Positions 7,901-16,905 of a stretch of DNA of 64,000 nucleotides are shown piece after piece. Numbering within the stretch: the stretch's first letter is position 1; each line of letters starts with the position of its first letter. The position numbers were made by a program, and so were the translations under genes. This DNA comes from Paramicrobacterium humi (GTDB lineage: Bacteria; Actinomycetota; Actinomycetes; Actinomycetales; Microbacteriaceae), in contig NZ_FNRY01000002.1 in NCBI RefSeq assembly GCF_900105715.1, positions 1 through 64,000 on the forward strand, written 5' to 3'. The notes under the pieces are model-generated. The model worked only from the letters and a program-made list of their open reading frames with translations. It made no database searches and was not told where the DNA came from.

Positions 7901-9283
7901 ATGAGCGTCAATCAACAGCCGAGCGGCGCGACCGCAACCGGGCGAAAGCCGAACAGCTCGAACCAGGGTGACGTGCCGGTCGGGCTCAAGAAAGTCGTCG
8001 CGGCCTCGATGGTCGGAACCGTCGTCGAATGGTACGAGTTCTTCCTGTACGCCACGGCCGCTTCGCTCGTGTTCGGCACGTTCTTCTTTCCTGCATCGGA
8101 CAGCCCTCTCGACGGCATCATCGCCGCATTCGTGACCTACGCGGTGGGCTTCGTCGCGCGCCCCCTCGGCGGAATCGTGTTCGGCCAGATCGGTGACAAG
8201 CTCGGCCGCAAGCACACGCTTCAGGCGACGATCATCCTGGTCGGTGTCGCGACATTCCTCATGGGCTGCCTTCCCGGCTTTGCGAGCATCGGCTACTGGG
8301 CTCCCGCCCTGCTCGTTGCGCTTCGCTTCCTCCAGGGCTTCGCGGTCGGCGGCGAATGGGGTGGCGCCGTGCTGCTCGTCGCCGAGCACAGCCCGGCGCG
8401 CAGCCGGGGATTCTGGGCAAGCTGGCCGCAAGCTGCGGTGCCCGTCGGGAACCTCATCGCGACGCTCGTGCTGTTCGCGATGTCCTGGCTGCTTCCCGAC
8501 GACCAATTCCTCGGCTGGGGCTGGCGCGTGGCGTTCTGGCTCTCCGCTCTGATCGTGATCATCGGGTACTACATCCGCACGCGCGTCTCGGAGTCGCCGA
8601 TCTTCCTCGAGGCCAAGGCCGAGCAGGAGCGCACGAAGGCCGCGGGAGTGGGCGTCGGTGCCGTTGTCCGCCGCTACCCCGGAAAGCTGCTGCAGGCGAT
8701 GGGTCTGCGATTCGCCGAGAACATCGTCTACTACATCATCGTGAGCTTCTCGATCGTGTACCTCTCGACGGTCGTGAAGTTCGACACGAGTGAGCTTCTC
8801 TTCGCTCTCCTGATCGCGCATGTCGTGCACTTCATCGTGATTCCTCAAGTGGGCCGCCTCACCGACGCGCTCGGCCGCAAGCCGGTCTACCTCGCGGGCG
8901 CCATTCTCAGCGCCACCTGGGCGCTGTTCGCGTTCCCGATGTTCGACTCCGCCAACCCCGTGCTCATCGTGGTCGCGATCACGATCGGGCTCTGCTTCCA
9001 CGCGCTCATGTACGCAGGTCAGCCCGCGGTGATGGGCGAGATGTTCCCCACGCGCATGAGGTACTCCGGCGTCTCGCTCGGCTACCAGGTCACGTCGATC
9101 GTCGCCGGATCGCTCGCGCCGATCATCGCGGTCACCCTGCTGAAGGACTTCGGCTCGTGGGTTCCCGTCGCCGTGTACGTCGGGATCGCCTGCGTCATCA
9201 CGGCGATCACGGTGCTGACGCTGCGCGAGACCTCGGGCGTCGCTCTCGAGGACGTCGATGCGGAGGACGCCGCTCGCGTCTAG
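7901..9283 (+). CDS. MHS-family MFS metabolite:H+ symporter
   Basis: 460 residues, 12 predicted membrane helices. The family signature VGTVVEWYEFFLYATAA in helix 1, the loop motif FGQIGDKLGRKHTL between helices 2 and 3, and its repeat VGRLTDALGRKPVYL in the second half identify a metabolite/H+ symporter (shikimate, proline/betaine, citrate or alpha-ketoglutarate type); the substrate cannot be read. ATG 7901 is preceded by GAAGGAG at 7885-7891. It is divergent from lysR and ends at a strong hairpin (9296-9325). Confidence 0.88.
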   Translation: MSVNQQPSGATATGRKPNSSNQGDVPVGLKKVVAASMVGTVVEWYEFFLYATAASLVFGTFFFPASDSPLDGIIAAFVTYAVGFVARPLGGIVFGQIGDKLGRKHTLQATIILVGVATFLMGCLPGFASIGYWAPALLVALRFLQGFAVGGEWGGAVLLVAEHSPARSRGFWASWPQAAVPVGNLIATLVLFAMSWLLPDDQFLGWGWRVAFWLSALIVIIGYYIRTRVSESPIFLEAKAEQERTKAAGVGVGAVVRRYPGKLLQAMGLRFAENIVYYIIVSFSIVYLSTVVKFDTSELLFALLIAHVVHFIVIPQVGRLTDALGRKPVYLAGAILSATWALFAFPMFDSANPVLIVVAITIGLCFHALMYAGQPAVMGEMFPTRMRYSGVSLGYQVTSIVAGSLAPIIAVTLLKDFGSWVPVAVYVGIACVITAITVLTLRETSGVALEDVDAEDAARV

Positions 9284-9295
9284 AACCTTCGGTGC

Positions 9296-9325
9296 GGGGC
9301 CATTCGCCGGTCGGCGAGTGGCCCC
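9296..9325. terminator. Hairpin terminator between convergent genes
   Basis: Arms of 14 bases at 9296-9309 and 9312-9325 (GGGGCCATTCGCCG / CGGCGAGTGGCCCC) pair with a single G-T wobble. It lies just after the MHS stop and just after the 3' end of the opposing gene, so it can serve both directions. There is no long T run, as is usual in high-GC Actinobacteria. Confidence 0.7.
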
Positions 9326-9332
9326 GTTGCCG

Positions 9333-9776
9333 CTACGCTCGCTCGAACATCAGATCGGTCAATTGATCCGGTTCGACCCAGGCGAAGGCAAAATCGCGGT
9401 CATAGGGTTCGAGCCCCCATTTCGTCGCAAACGCATAAATCGCTGCCGGCGACATGTGATCGAGAGTCTGCACGCCCAGGCGGCCTTCCGCGTTCTCCCC
9501 GAGGATCTGGACCTTGGCGTTGCCCAGCCGAGCTGTCGCGTGCGCGTTGTGCACGTCCGACACTTCAGCCGCGTCGACGGTTTTGTAGAAGCGATCCGGA
9601 GTGCGGGCGAACCGATTGGGGTAGACGAGGTGCTCCCAGTCGGCGCCCGGGCTCTCGCCGCCGTCCTGGACAACAGTGAGCGTGCCGTCCTCCGGCGCGT
9701 GAGACCACAGCTCCCACTCCTGACCCCGCCACGTCCCGTAGCTGCCCGTCAGCTCCCTGCCGTCGCTCATCCACAC
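9333..9776 (-). CDS. Conserved hypothetical protein
   Basis: 147 residues, no signal peptide or membrane segment. I do not recognise the family. It is rich in aromatic and acidic residues (GTWRGQEWELWSHAPEDG, MSPAAIYAFATKWGLEPYDRDFAFAWVEPDQL). GTG 9776 is chosen over ATG 9770 because TAGCGT lies exactly six bases upstream, the leaderless pattern of this genome. It converges on the MHS gene, is divergent from the DHA2 transporter, and has the codon pattern of the core genes. Confidence 0.65.
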   Translation of the reverse strand: MWMSDGRELTGSYGTWRGQEWELWSHAPEDGTLTVVQDGGESPGADWEHLVYPNRFARTPDRFYKTVDAAEVSDVHNAHATARLGNAKVQILGENAEGRLGVQTLDHMSPAAIYAFATKWGLEPYDRDFAFAWVEPDQLTDLMFERA

Positions 9777-9782
9777 ACCTGC

Positions 9783-9788
9783 ACGCTA
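9783..9788 (-). promoter_or_regulatory. -10 hexamer TAGCGT of a leaderless promoter
   Basis: Reading the minus strand, TAGCGT is followed by six bases and GTG at 9776-9774. Confidence 0.5.
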
Positions 9789-9857
9789 CGGCATCCGCCC
9801 GCTCCGGAATAAATAGTCAATCTATGCTTGTTGCCTGCTCATGAGCGATGGAGGAGT

Positions 9858-11345
9858 ATGGCGACACAGAGCGAGATGGAAGCGAACAGAGGCACGACAC
9901 GTGAGCGCCCGGACCCGGCCCGGTGGCGCATTCTCGCCGTGCTGCTCGTCGTCATCTTCATGTCGCTCATCAGCGTCAGCATCGTCAACGTGGCTCTTCC
10001 CTCGATCCAGAGCGGACTCGACGCGAGCCAATCCGACATCCAGTGGGTGCTCTCGGGTTATGCGCTGACGTTCGGCATCGTGCTCGTCGCAGCCGGCCGC
10101 GCCGGCGACGTGATGGGGCGCGGAGGCATCTTCGTCGTCGGCGTCATCGTCTTCACCCTGTCATCGATCGCCGCAGGCCTCGCCCCGACGCCGGACCTGC
10201 TCAACGTCGCGCGATTCATCCAGGGCATCGGCTCGGGTCTCGTGAATCCGCAGGGCGTGGGCATGATCCAGCAGTACTTTCGCGGCGCCGAACGCGGCAA
10301 GGCGTTCGGCTACTTCGGCAGCGCGGTCGGCGTGTCCGTCGCCATCGGTCCCGTTCTCGGCGGCCTCCTCATCAATCTTGGCGGTCCCGACCTCGGCTGG
10401 CGGCTCACGTTCCTCGTCAACGTTCCCGTCGGCATCGTCGCCGTCATCCTCGCGCTGCTCTGGTTCCCCCGCCCGCTGATCAGACGCGCAAAGACGACGG
10501 ATGCCGCGGCCGCGGCTCCGGCCGGACGCAGCCGCTCCATGGATCTCGTCGGCGCGATGCTGCTCGGGCTCGCCGTGCTCTCGCTGCTCTTCCCGTTCGT
10601 GGAATCGGCCGCGTCCGCGCTCATCTGGCTGCTCTTCCCGCTCGGCATCCTGCTCGTCGTCGCGTGGGTGCTGTGGGAGCGCCGTTACGCGCGGCGCGGC
10701 CGCAGCCCCATGGTCGACCTGAAGATCTTCTCGACGCGCAGCTTCGCGAACGGCACAGTCATCGTCGGCCTGTACTTCCTCGGCATGACGAGCGTGTGGG
10801 TGCTCGTCGCGCTCTACATGCAGGACGGTCTCGGGCTCTCCGCGCTCCAGGCCGGGATGGTTGGCGTCCCCTCCGCGATCCTGTCCGCCCTGTCCGCCCA
10901 CTGGGCCGGAAGCCGCGTGATGCGCTACGGGCGCAAGATCGTGATCGGCGGCCTGTTCATCGGCCTGTTCGGGCTTGCCGCGAGCATCGCCGTCGTTCTG
11001 CTGACCGAGGCGGGGTTCATCAGCGAATGGTGGCTGCTGCTGTCGCTGTCGTTCATCGGCATCGCGCAAGGTTCGGTCATCAGCCCCAACCAGACGCTCA
11101 CGTTGGCCGAAGTGCCGCTCGACTACGCCGGAAGCTCGGGAGCGATCATGCAGACCGGACAGCGCATCGGCACGTCGATCGGCATCGCCGTGATCACCGC
11201 CGCCGCGTTCGCGATCCTCGCGATCTCGTCATGGCCCGTGGCGTTCGCCGTCGGATTCGGATTGATCGGCCTCGTCGTTCTGAGTGCCCTCGGGGTGGCG
11301 TTTAAGGATCAGCGCGACCGGGTGCGGGCCGTCGCGGCGTCCTGA
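9858..11345 (+). CDS. DHA2-type MFS transporter (14 helices)
   Basis: 495 residues with about 14 predicted membrane helices. Typical DHA2 motifs: SIVNVALPSIQSGLDASQ in helix 1, WVLSGYALTFG in helix 2, GRAGDVMGRG in the 2-3 loop, and motif C-like GPVLGGLLIN in helix 5, which marks proton-driven exporters. The substrate (drug or metabolite) is unknown. ATG 9858 follows GGAGGAG closely; ATG 9876 is the alternative. A TATGCT hexamer at 9823 may be the -10. No adjacent regulator gene is visible. Confidence 0.85.
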   Translation: MATQSEMEANRGTTRERPDPARWRILAVLLVVIFMSLISVSIVNVALPSIQSGLDASQSDIQWVLSGYALTFGIVLVAAGRAGDVMGRGGIFVVGVIVFTLSSIAAGLAPTPDLLNVARFIQGIGSGLVNPQGVGMIQQYFRGAERGKAFGYFGSAVGVSVAIGPVLGGLLINLGGPDLGWRLTFLVNVPVGIVAVILALLWFPRPLIRRAKTTDAAAAAPAGRSRSMDLVGAMLLGLAVLSLLFPFVESAASALIWLLFPLGILLVVAWVLWERRYARRGRSPMVDLKIFSTRSFANGTVIVGLYFLGMTSVWVLVALYMQDGLGLSALQAGMVGVPSAILSALSAHWAGSRVMRYGRKIVIGGLFIGLFGLAASIAVVLLTEAGFISEWWLLLSLSFIGIAQGSVISPNQTLTLAEVPLDYAGSSGAIMQTGQRIGTSIGIAVITAAAFAILAISSWPVAFAVGFGLIGLVVLSALGVAFKDQRDRVRAVAAS

Positions 11346-11402
11346 CCGCGCGCCGGTTCTCGACCCGGACGCACCTTTTCTAGTCTCACTGCCGTTCAAA
11401 GT

Positions 11403-11430
11403 GACATCATTGGAAGCATCAGAAGATGTC
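11403..11430. promoter_or_regulatory. Inverted repeat upstream of vapBC, possible operator
   Basis: GACATC (11403-11408) and GATGTC (11425-11430) are inverted, with a 16-base spacer, 25 bases before the antitoxin start. Autoregulation is typical for VapB proteins; these arms are short, so the call is tentative. Confidence 0.3.
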
Positions 11431-11454
11431 GCTTGTGATGCGGAGGCGGATGAG

Positions 11455-11652
11455 ATGCGTACGACGGTGACGCTTGACGACGAGTTGCTTGCGCGCGCGA
11501 GCAAGCTGACCGGCATTACAGAAAGATCTGCTCTCTTGCGAAATGGCCTGCTGACCTTGATTCGCGTAGAGAGCGCGAGGCGGCTCGCCGCCCTGGGCAG
11601 ATCCGATCCATCGGCGACGGCAGCATCACGCCGGCGGGGGAAGGTGGTGTGA
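11455..11652 (+). CDS. VapB-type antitoxin (ribbon-helix-helix)
   Basis: 65 residues. The N-terminus MRTTVTLDDELLARASKLTG is the standard VapB/DUF2191 ribbon-helix-helix, then ERSALLRNGLLTLI, a basic stretch and a short toxin-binding tail. ATG 11455 has GGAGG at 11442-11446. The stop overlaps the toxin start (GTGA). Confidence 0.85.
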   Translation: MRTTVTLDDELLARASKLTGITERSALLRNGLLTLIRVESARRLAALGRSDPSATAASRRRGKVV

Positions 11653-12017
11653 TTCTTGTAGACACATCTGTCTGGATCGATCATCTTCATCGTTCGGAGT
11701 CGCGATTGGTCTCCTTTCTCGAGCACGACGAAGTAGCTTCGCATCCATACGTCATCGAAGAATTGGCGCTTGGATCGATGCGACAGCGAGAAGTCGTACT
11801 CGAACTGCTCGAGCAGTTGGTGATGCTCCCCGTCGTGAGTCACACGGAGTTGATGGTGATGGTCGAACGTCAGCAGCTCTGGTCTCGAGGGCTCAGCGCC
11901 GTGGATGCTCATCTGCTCGCCAGTGTCACGATCGTGCCCGGTACGTCGCTCTGGACGCGAGACACTCGCCTGGCCCGTGAGTGCCGCGACTCCGGTGTCG
12001 ACGTCATACGCGAGTGA
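11649..12017 (+). CDS. VapC-type PIN-domain toxin
   Basis: 122 residues. PIN signatures: MILVDTSVWIDHLHRSE, Glu in YVIEELALGSM, SAVDAHLLASV and WTRDTRLARECR give the four acidic positions. The GTG start overlaps the antitoxin stop by 4 bases. The module is intact. It sits between a DHA2 transporter and a convergent acyl-CoA ligase. Confidence 0.9.
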   Translation: MILVDTSVWIDHLHRSESRLVSFLEHDEVASHPYVIEELALGSMRQREVVLELLEQLVMLPVVSHTELMVMVERQQLWSRGLSAVDAHLLASVTIVPGTSLWTRDTRLARECRDSGVDVIRE

Positions 12018-12038
12018 TAGCGGTCCCGCACCGTCAGC

Positions 12039-13706
12039 TCACGGGTGGAAGAAGCGGCCCGCCGCGGCATCCTCAGGCGCCTGCTCCTTGAGCTTGTAGT
12101 GCTGTTTCTTGCCCGTCGCGGTGTAGGGAAGCTCGTCGACGAACGTATAGCGGCGCGGACGCTTGTAGTCGGCTACCGCGACACTCGAGTGCACGAACTC
12201 GTCGAGTTCTCTCGCGGCTGCGGCGTCGTCCTGCAGCCGACCGTCTTTGCGCCGCACGTAGGCGACGACGAGCTCGCCCCACTTCTCGTCGGGGAGCCCG
12301 ACGACGATCGAGTCGGCGACGCCGTCGTGGCTTGCGAGCACTTCTTCGACTTGCACAGGATGCACGTTCTCGCCGCCCGAGATGATCATGTCGTCCTTGC
12401 GCCCGACGATCGTGACGATCTCGTTCTCGTCCCACGTGGCGAGGTCGCCCGGGTACACCCAGCCGTCGCGGAACTTCTCCGCCTGCTCGGTCGGGTTGCC
12501 CAGATAGGCGTAGCCGCTCTTCGTGGAGCGCATGATGACCTCCCCGATCTCCTGCCCGTCCTTCTTCGCGTGCTCGTCCGGCGGGGAGATGCGGTCCTTG
12601 TGCACCTTGACCACGGCGACATCATCGTCGAGGCAGGCGCGGCCGGCCGCGCCTGCGGCGTCCGGCAGGTCATCGGGTCGCAGGTAGGTGTTCCAGAACG
12701 CCTCCGTCGTGCCGTAGCCGTTCGCGATGCGCGGCGTCAGCACTCGCTGGTAGCGCAGAGCCGCGGCGCGGTCGAGCGGAGCGCCCATCGTCACGATGCC
12801 GTGCAGTGATGACAGCTCGCGGGGCTGAGCCTCTTGCGCGTCCGCGAGCTGGCCGAGGTTCGTGGGAGCTCCGATGACGTATGTGAGCTTGTACTCCTGC
12901 ACACGATCGAGAACGACCCCCGCATCGAACTGGGGGAGCGTGACGACTTCGGCTCCGACGAAGAAGGCCGTGTTCGGACCCGCGCAGTAGTTGCCCCCGC
13001 GATGGAACCACGGCGACATGTTCATGGTCTTGTCGTTCGGCCCGAGCGGCAGGTGCATCGTCACGTCGTGCGCCGTGAGCACCTCGTTGAGGCTCGCGAG
13101 AGGCACGGCCTTCGGCATCCCGGTCGTGCCCGACGTGTACAGGCGCGACGTCTCATCCCACGTGCTCGCATCGTCCGGGGCGCGGAAGGACGCAGCATCC
13201 GAGGAGAAAAGGTCCTCGAATCGCACGGCGCCGTCGAGCAGCTCACCGCCGACGGCGGCGAGGATCCGTGGGCTGTGCGACGAGAGCTCGAGAGCCTTGG
13301 ACACGTTCACAGCGTCATCGCCGTCGTAGACGAACACGGTGGGCTTCGCGCGATCGAGGATGTAGGCCGTCTCGGCGGGAGCGAGACGGAAGTTCATCGG
13401 CGAGCTCACGGCACGCAGCCCCTGAGCAGCGATATACAGGAACGCGAACTCCGGCGTGTTCTTGAGCTGGTAGCAGATGATGTCACCCGTGCCGACCTGC
13501 CGGGAGCGCAGGCCTTCGACGAGACGCCCCGTCGTCTGCCCGAGCTCCGCGTACGTCCAGCGGCGTCCCGACGGCGGATCGCTCAGCGCCGGTCGACTCG
13601 CGAACCGGTGGGTGTTGCGTTCGAACGACGCGGCCCACGTGAATCGGCTCTCGAAGACCCGCTTGAGCTCGCTCGGGTCGTACTCGGAGTTGCCGGTGTG
13701 TGTCAT
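12039..13706 (-). CDS. Acyl-CoA synthetase / AMP-dependent ligase
   Basis: 555-residue adenylate-forming enzyme that would activate a carboxylic (probably fatty) acid to the acyl-CoA through an acyl-AMP. Core motifs are intact: P-loop-like LYTSGTTGMPKAVPL, NGYGTTEAFWN, GWVYPGDLATWDE, GRKDDMIISGGENVHP and the C-terminal catalytic Lys region TATGKKQHYKLKE. The substrate is not predictable; it resembles fadD-like actinobacterial ligases. The start at 13706 is preceded by AGAGGAA. No beta-oxidation genes are adjacent. Confidence 0.88.
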   Translation of the reverse strand: MTHTGNSEYDPSELKRVFESRFTWAASFERNTHRFASRPALSDPPSGRRWTYAELGQTTGRLVEGLRSRQVGTGDIICYQLKNTPEFAFLYIAAQGLRAVSSPMNFRLAPAETAYILDRAKPTVFVYDGDDAVNVSKALELSSHSPRILAAVGGELLDGAVRFEDLFSSDAASFRAPDDASTWDETSRLYTSGTTGMPKAVPLASLNEVLTAHDVTMHLPLGPNDKTMNMSPWFHRGGNYCAGPNTAFFVGAEVVTLPQFDAGVVLDRVQEYKLTYVIGAPTNLGQLADAQEAQPRELSSLHGIVTMGAPLDRAAALRYQRVLTPRIANGYGTTEAFWNTYLRPDDLPDAAGAAGRACLDDDVAVVKVHKDRISPPDEHAKKDGQEIGEVIMRSTKSGYAYLGNPTEQAEKFRDGWVYPGDLATWDENEIVTIVGRKDDMIISGGENVHPVQVEEVLASHDGVADSIVVGLPDEKWGELVVAYVRRKDGRLQDDAAAARELDEFVHSSVAVADYKRPRRYTFVDELPYTATGKKQHYKLKEQAPEDAAAGRFFHP

Positions 13707-13845
13707 GACGATTCCTCTCATGCGCGTAGCGAGGCGCCGCAACCGCGTCGTTTTTTCGTATCTCTCAGAGTGGCCTCCCAGCGGGCTCGAAGCAACCACC
13801 CTGAACGCGGGGCGTCGGCGGAGGCGAGCGCACGGTGCGCGCTGA

Positions 13846-13851
13846 TAGCGT
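13846..13851 (+). promoter_or_regulatory. -10 hexamer TAGCGT of a leaderless promoter
   Basis: TAGCGT, six bases, then ATG 13858; no Shine-Dalgarno. Confidence 0.55.
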
Positions 13852-13857
13852 CGGGCA

Positions 13858-14775
13858 ATGCGCGAACCCGTTCCCTTCCGACCGGTCGACGACGACTTCC
13901 CCGGCTGGCCGATGCCCGCCTCCGTGCCCGCGGGCGTGCGGCTCGAACTCAGCAGGGCAAAGCTGCTCGACCACGCCGAGGCGCGGTTCGACGAGTGGAT
14001 GGCGATGCTGCACACGCGCTACGACGAGTGCGTGGCCACGCTGCCGCGCGAGAAGATGGCGTTCGAATCGACGTTCCTCAACCAGGAGGCCGACGGCTCG
14101 TGGTGGATGTACCACGTGCAGGTGCTCGGCGCCGACTCGCCTGGACTGGACCTGCGCAACCCGGTCGACGCCGCCCATCAGGACTTCGCCCGGGCGACGA
14201 AGCATCGCGGCTGGGAAGAGCTGCGGCCGGCGTTGTTCCTCGCCGACCCGCGGGTGCGCGCGGCCGTCATCGAGGCCGCCGCGGGGGAGAGCGGTGAGTG
14301 CTGGCCCGAGGATGAGAGAACGGATGCCGCCGGGCCGCACATCGCGCCCCTGCCGTGGCCGCTTCGCGAGCGGGCCGTGCAGCTGTGGCACGACTGCGGG
14401 CTCACCCGGCCGTGGAACGATCCGCTCGCCGACCTCGACCGGGCGCTGCGGGGTGAGACGTCGGCCGTGCTGGCCGCCGTCGAAAGAGACGAACTTCTCG
14501 GCACCGTCATGGTCGGCCACGACGGGCACCGCGGCTGGATCTACTACCTCGCCGTCTCGCCGCACAGGCGGCGTCAGGGCGTTGGCGGGATGCTCCTGGA
14601 GGCGGCCGAGCGCTGGCTCCGCGAACGCGGCGTGCCCAAGGTCATGCTCATGGTGCGCGAGAGCAATCCCGACGTGCTCGAGTTCTACCGTTCGCGCGGA
14701 TACGACGATCAGGGCACGCAGGTTCTCGGCAAATTCTTCGACGCGTCGCTGCAGGATCGGCGTCGCTCAGGGTGA
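13858..14775 (+). CDS. DUF6176-like domain fused to a GNAT acetyltransferase (YpeA-like)
   Basis: 305 residues. Residues 1-120 (LELSRAKLLDHAEARFDEWMAML, LPREKMAFESTFLN, WWMYHVQVLG) resemble the DUF6176 family of small ferredoxin-fold proteins. Residues about 175-300 are a GNAT fold of the YpeA type: LWHDCGLTRPWNDPLADLDRA, LLGTVMVGHDGHRGWIYYLAVSP, then the acetyl-CoA loop RRRQGVGGML and ESNPDVLEFYRSRGY. Substrate unknown. The start is fixed by TAGCGT six bases upstream. It converges on the NhaA fusion, with stops 2 bases apart. Confidence 0.75.
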   Translation: MREPVPFRPVDDDFPGWPMPASVPAGVRLELSRAKLLDHAEARFDEWMAMLHTRYDECVATLPREKMAFESTFLNQEADGSWWMYHVQVLGADSPGLDLRNPVDAAHQDFARATKHRGWEELRPALFLADPRVRAAVIEAAAGESGECWPEDERTDAAGPHIAPLPWPLRERAVQLWHDCGLTRPWNDPLADLDRALRGETSAVLAAVERDELLGTVMVGHDGHRGWIYYLAVSPHRRRQGVGGMLLEAAERWLRERGVPKVMLMVRESNPDVLEFYRSRGYDDQGTQVLGKFFDASLQDRRRSG

Positions 14776-14777
14776 GG

Positions 14778-16703
14778 TCAGGGCCGGAATCCGGCGGTGA
14801 CGGGCGCTGTCTGCTCAAGCGCGCGAATGAGGGAGGCTGCGTCGAAGGGTCCGACGTGACGGTGCCCGTTCACGAAGAACGTGGGCACGGCCGTGATTTC
14901 CATCGCCTCCGCGTCGAGGGCGTCGTCGCGCACCCGCGCCGCGACGTCGGCTGAGTTCAGATCGGCTTCGAACTGCTCGACATCCAGCCCGAGGTCTCGT
15001 GCTCGCCGCAGGATGTCGGTCGGTAACTGGTGCTCCTGGTCGGCGAAGAGGCTGTGCTCGTACTCGAAGAACTTTCCCTGCAGCGCTGCCGCCTCGGCGG
15101 CTTCGGCGGCAGCCTGGGCGTTGGGGTGGTAGCGCGTGAGTGGTGCGTGCCGCCACACGTACCTCACGCGGTCGCCGAGCTCGCGCCGCACCTCCTCGAC
15201 GGCTCCGGTCGCCTTGAGGCAGAATCCGCACTGGAAGTCGCCGTACTCCACGAGGGTGAACGGTGCGTCGTCCGCTCCGAAGACGTGGTCCCTCTCGGGG
15301 TCGACGGGCCGAACGAGGACGCGGCCGATCTCCGTCATGGGGTGCACGAGATCGGTGACGCGGAAGACCACTGTGGCGATGGCGAAGGCGATGACGGATG
15401 CTGCGAGAACGCCCACTCGCGCGATGTTCTGGGTCTCGGCATCCGGTATGGCGAGGTCGACGAGGAAGAGCGAGATCGTGAAGCCGATGCCGCACAGAAC
15501 ACCGCCGCCGGCGACGCGGTCGAGCCCGAGACCGGGCCCAAGGGTGCCGATGCGGAACACGCCCGTCAGCCAGGACGCGCCGAACACACCGAGGAACTTC
15601 CCGACGACGAGTCCGACCACGATGCCCCACAGAACGGGTGAGTGCCACGCATCCGCGACGACGCTGGCGTCGAGGCGCACGCCCGCGTTCGCGAGCGCGA
15701 AGAGGGGCAGGACGATATACGCGACGAGTGGCGCGTAAGCCGTCTGGAGCCGCTCATTGATGGAGATCGACTCGCGCAGGCTGTTCGCGGCAGCCCTCGC
15801 GTACTCGGAGTTCGGCGACTGTCGGAAGGTGCGCGCGAGGTCAAGGGCGTGCTCGACGTCGCGGCGATTCGGACGGTATACGGGCACGAGAAGTGCGATC
15901 GCGACGCCCGCAAGCGTGGGATGCACTCCCGAGGCCAGGAAACAGAGCCAGACGAGTATCGCGAGGACGGCGTAAGCGGGGCCTCTGCCGCTGCGCAGGT
16001 AGCGGACGAAGAAGATCCCGCAGAGCCCGGCTCCTGCGAGCACGAGCGGGAGCGCGGCGAGGTTCTGGGTGTACACGAGCGCGATGATGCACAGCGCGCC
16101 GATGTCGTCGACGACCGCGAGAGCGAGGAGGAAGACCCGCAGCCGACCGGGCGCTCTCGGCCCGATGAGCGCGAGCGCTCCCACGAGGAACGCCGTGTCG
16201 GTCGAGATCACGACGCCCCACGCTCCTTCGCTCCCCGTACCTGACGTGATGAGAACGTACAGTGCGGCCGGGACAGCGAGTCCCGCGATCGCCGCGATCA
16301 CGGGGACAAGCGCGCGGGACCAACGCGTGAGCTCGCCGATCGCGAATTCCCGACGCACCTCAAGGCCCACGGTGAAGAAGAAGATCGCCATGACCGCGTC
16401 GTTGACGAAGCCATGCAGGGTGAAATCGAGACGCAGATCCTCGACTCCGATGACGATTCTCGTTCCCCAGACGAGGTCGTACGCCGCCGGGGCGATATTC
16501 ACCCACACGATGGCTGCGACAGTCGCGATCAGCAGGAGAAGGGCGCCGATGCGGGTGCGTCCCATCCCCTGCATCCGCTCCGTCAGGCTGACTCGGTGCG
16601 GCGGCTCCGAACCATGGCGCTCAGGATCGGGTGACACCTGGATGATCGTCAGCGCCGATCGAGATGGGCGCCGTGCGGTTCGGAAAGATCGAAGAGATTT
16701 CAT
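14778..16703 (-). CDS. nhaA: Na+/H+ antiporter NhaA with C-terminal DsbA-like thioredoxin domain
   Basis: 641 residues. Residues about 35-435 are NhaA: FNDAV-type start LHGFVNDAVMAIFFFTVGLEVRREF, the conserved Asp in VISTDTAFLVGALALIG and the ion-binding Asp pair in LALAVVDDIGALCIIAL, plus late helices with GFTISLFLVDLAI. Residues about 460-641 are a DsbA/thioredoxin-fold domain with the redox pair in YGDFQCGFCLKATGAVEEV, then HPNAQAAAEAAEAAA and the cis-Pro loop ITAVPTFFVNGHRHVG. This fusion is a known NhaA architecture. The start at 16703 is set by GGAGG 9 bases upstream. It should expel Na+ and support pH homeostasis; the role of the redox domain is not established. Confidence 0.9.
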   Translation of the reverse strand: MKSLRSFRTARRPSRSALTIIQVSPDPERHGSEPPHRVSLTERMQGMGRTRIGALLLLIATVAAIVWVNIAPAAYDLVWGTRIVIGVEDLRLDFTLHGFVNDAVMAIFFFTVGLEVRREFAIGELTRWSRALVPVIAAIAGLAVPAALYVLITSGTGSEGAWGVVISTDTAFLVGALALIGPRAPGRLRVFLLALAVVDDIGALCIIALVYTQNLAALPLVLAGAGLCGIFFVRYLRSGRGPAYAVLAILVWLCFLASGVHPTLAGVAIALLVPVYRPNRRDVEHALDLARTFRQSPNSEYARAAANSLRESISINERLQTAYAPLVAYIVLPLFALANAGVRLDASVVADAWHSPVLWGIVVGLVVGKFLGVFGASWLTGVFRIGTLGPGLGLDRVAGGGVLCGIGFTISLFLVDLAIPDAETQNIARVGVLAASVIAFAIATVVFRVTDLVHPMTEIGRVLVRPVDPERDHVFGADDAPFTLVEYGDFQCGFCLKATGAVEEVRRELGDRVRYVWRHAPLTRYHPNAQAAAEAAEAAALQGKFFEYEHSLFADQEHQLPTDILRRARDLGLDVEQFEADLNSADVAARVRDDALDAEAMEITAVPTFFVNGHRHVGPFDAASLIRALEQTAPVTAGFRP

Positions 16704-16905
16704 CGGGCGGACCTCCGCCGTCGGGGTGCCGGCCATGTGTTGGCCGCGCCCTGATTTTCAGTGTCCTGCAGCGCGGTGCAAGGCTCGGATGCCCTCGATG
16801 ATAGCGCTCTCTCACCGCGTCGCGCAGGGCACTCAGCCCGCAGGATTCCCAGGAGCAGGTGACACGTCTCGTTCGACGTATCGGCGTGGTGGCAGACTGT
16901 AGGCC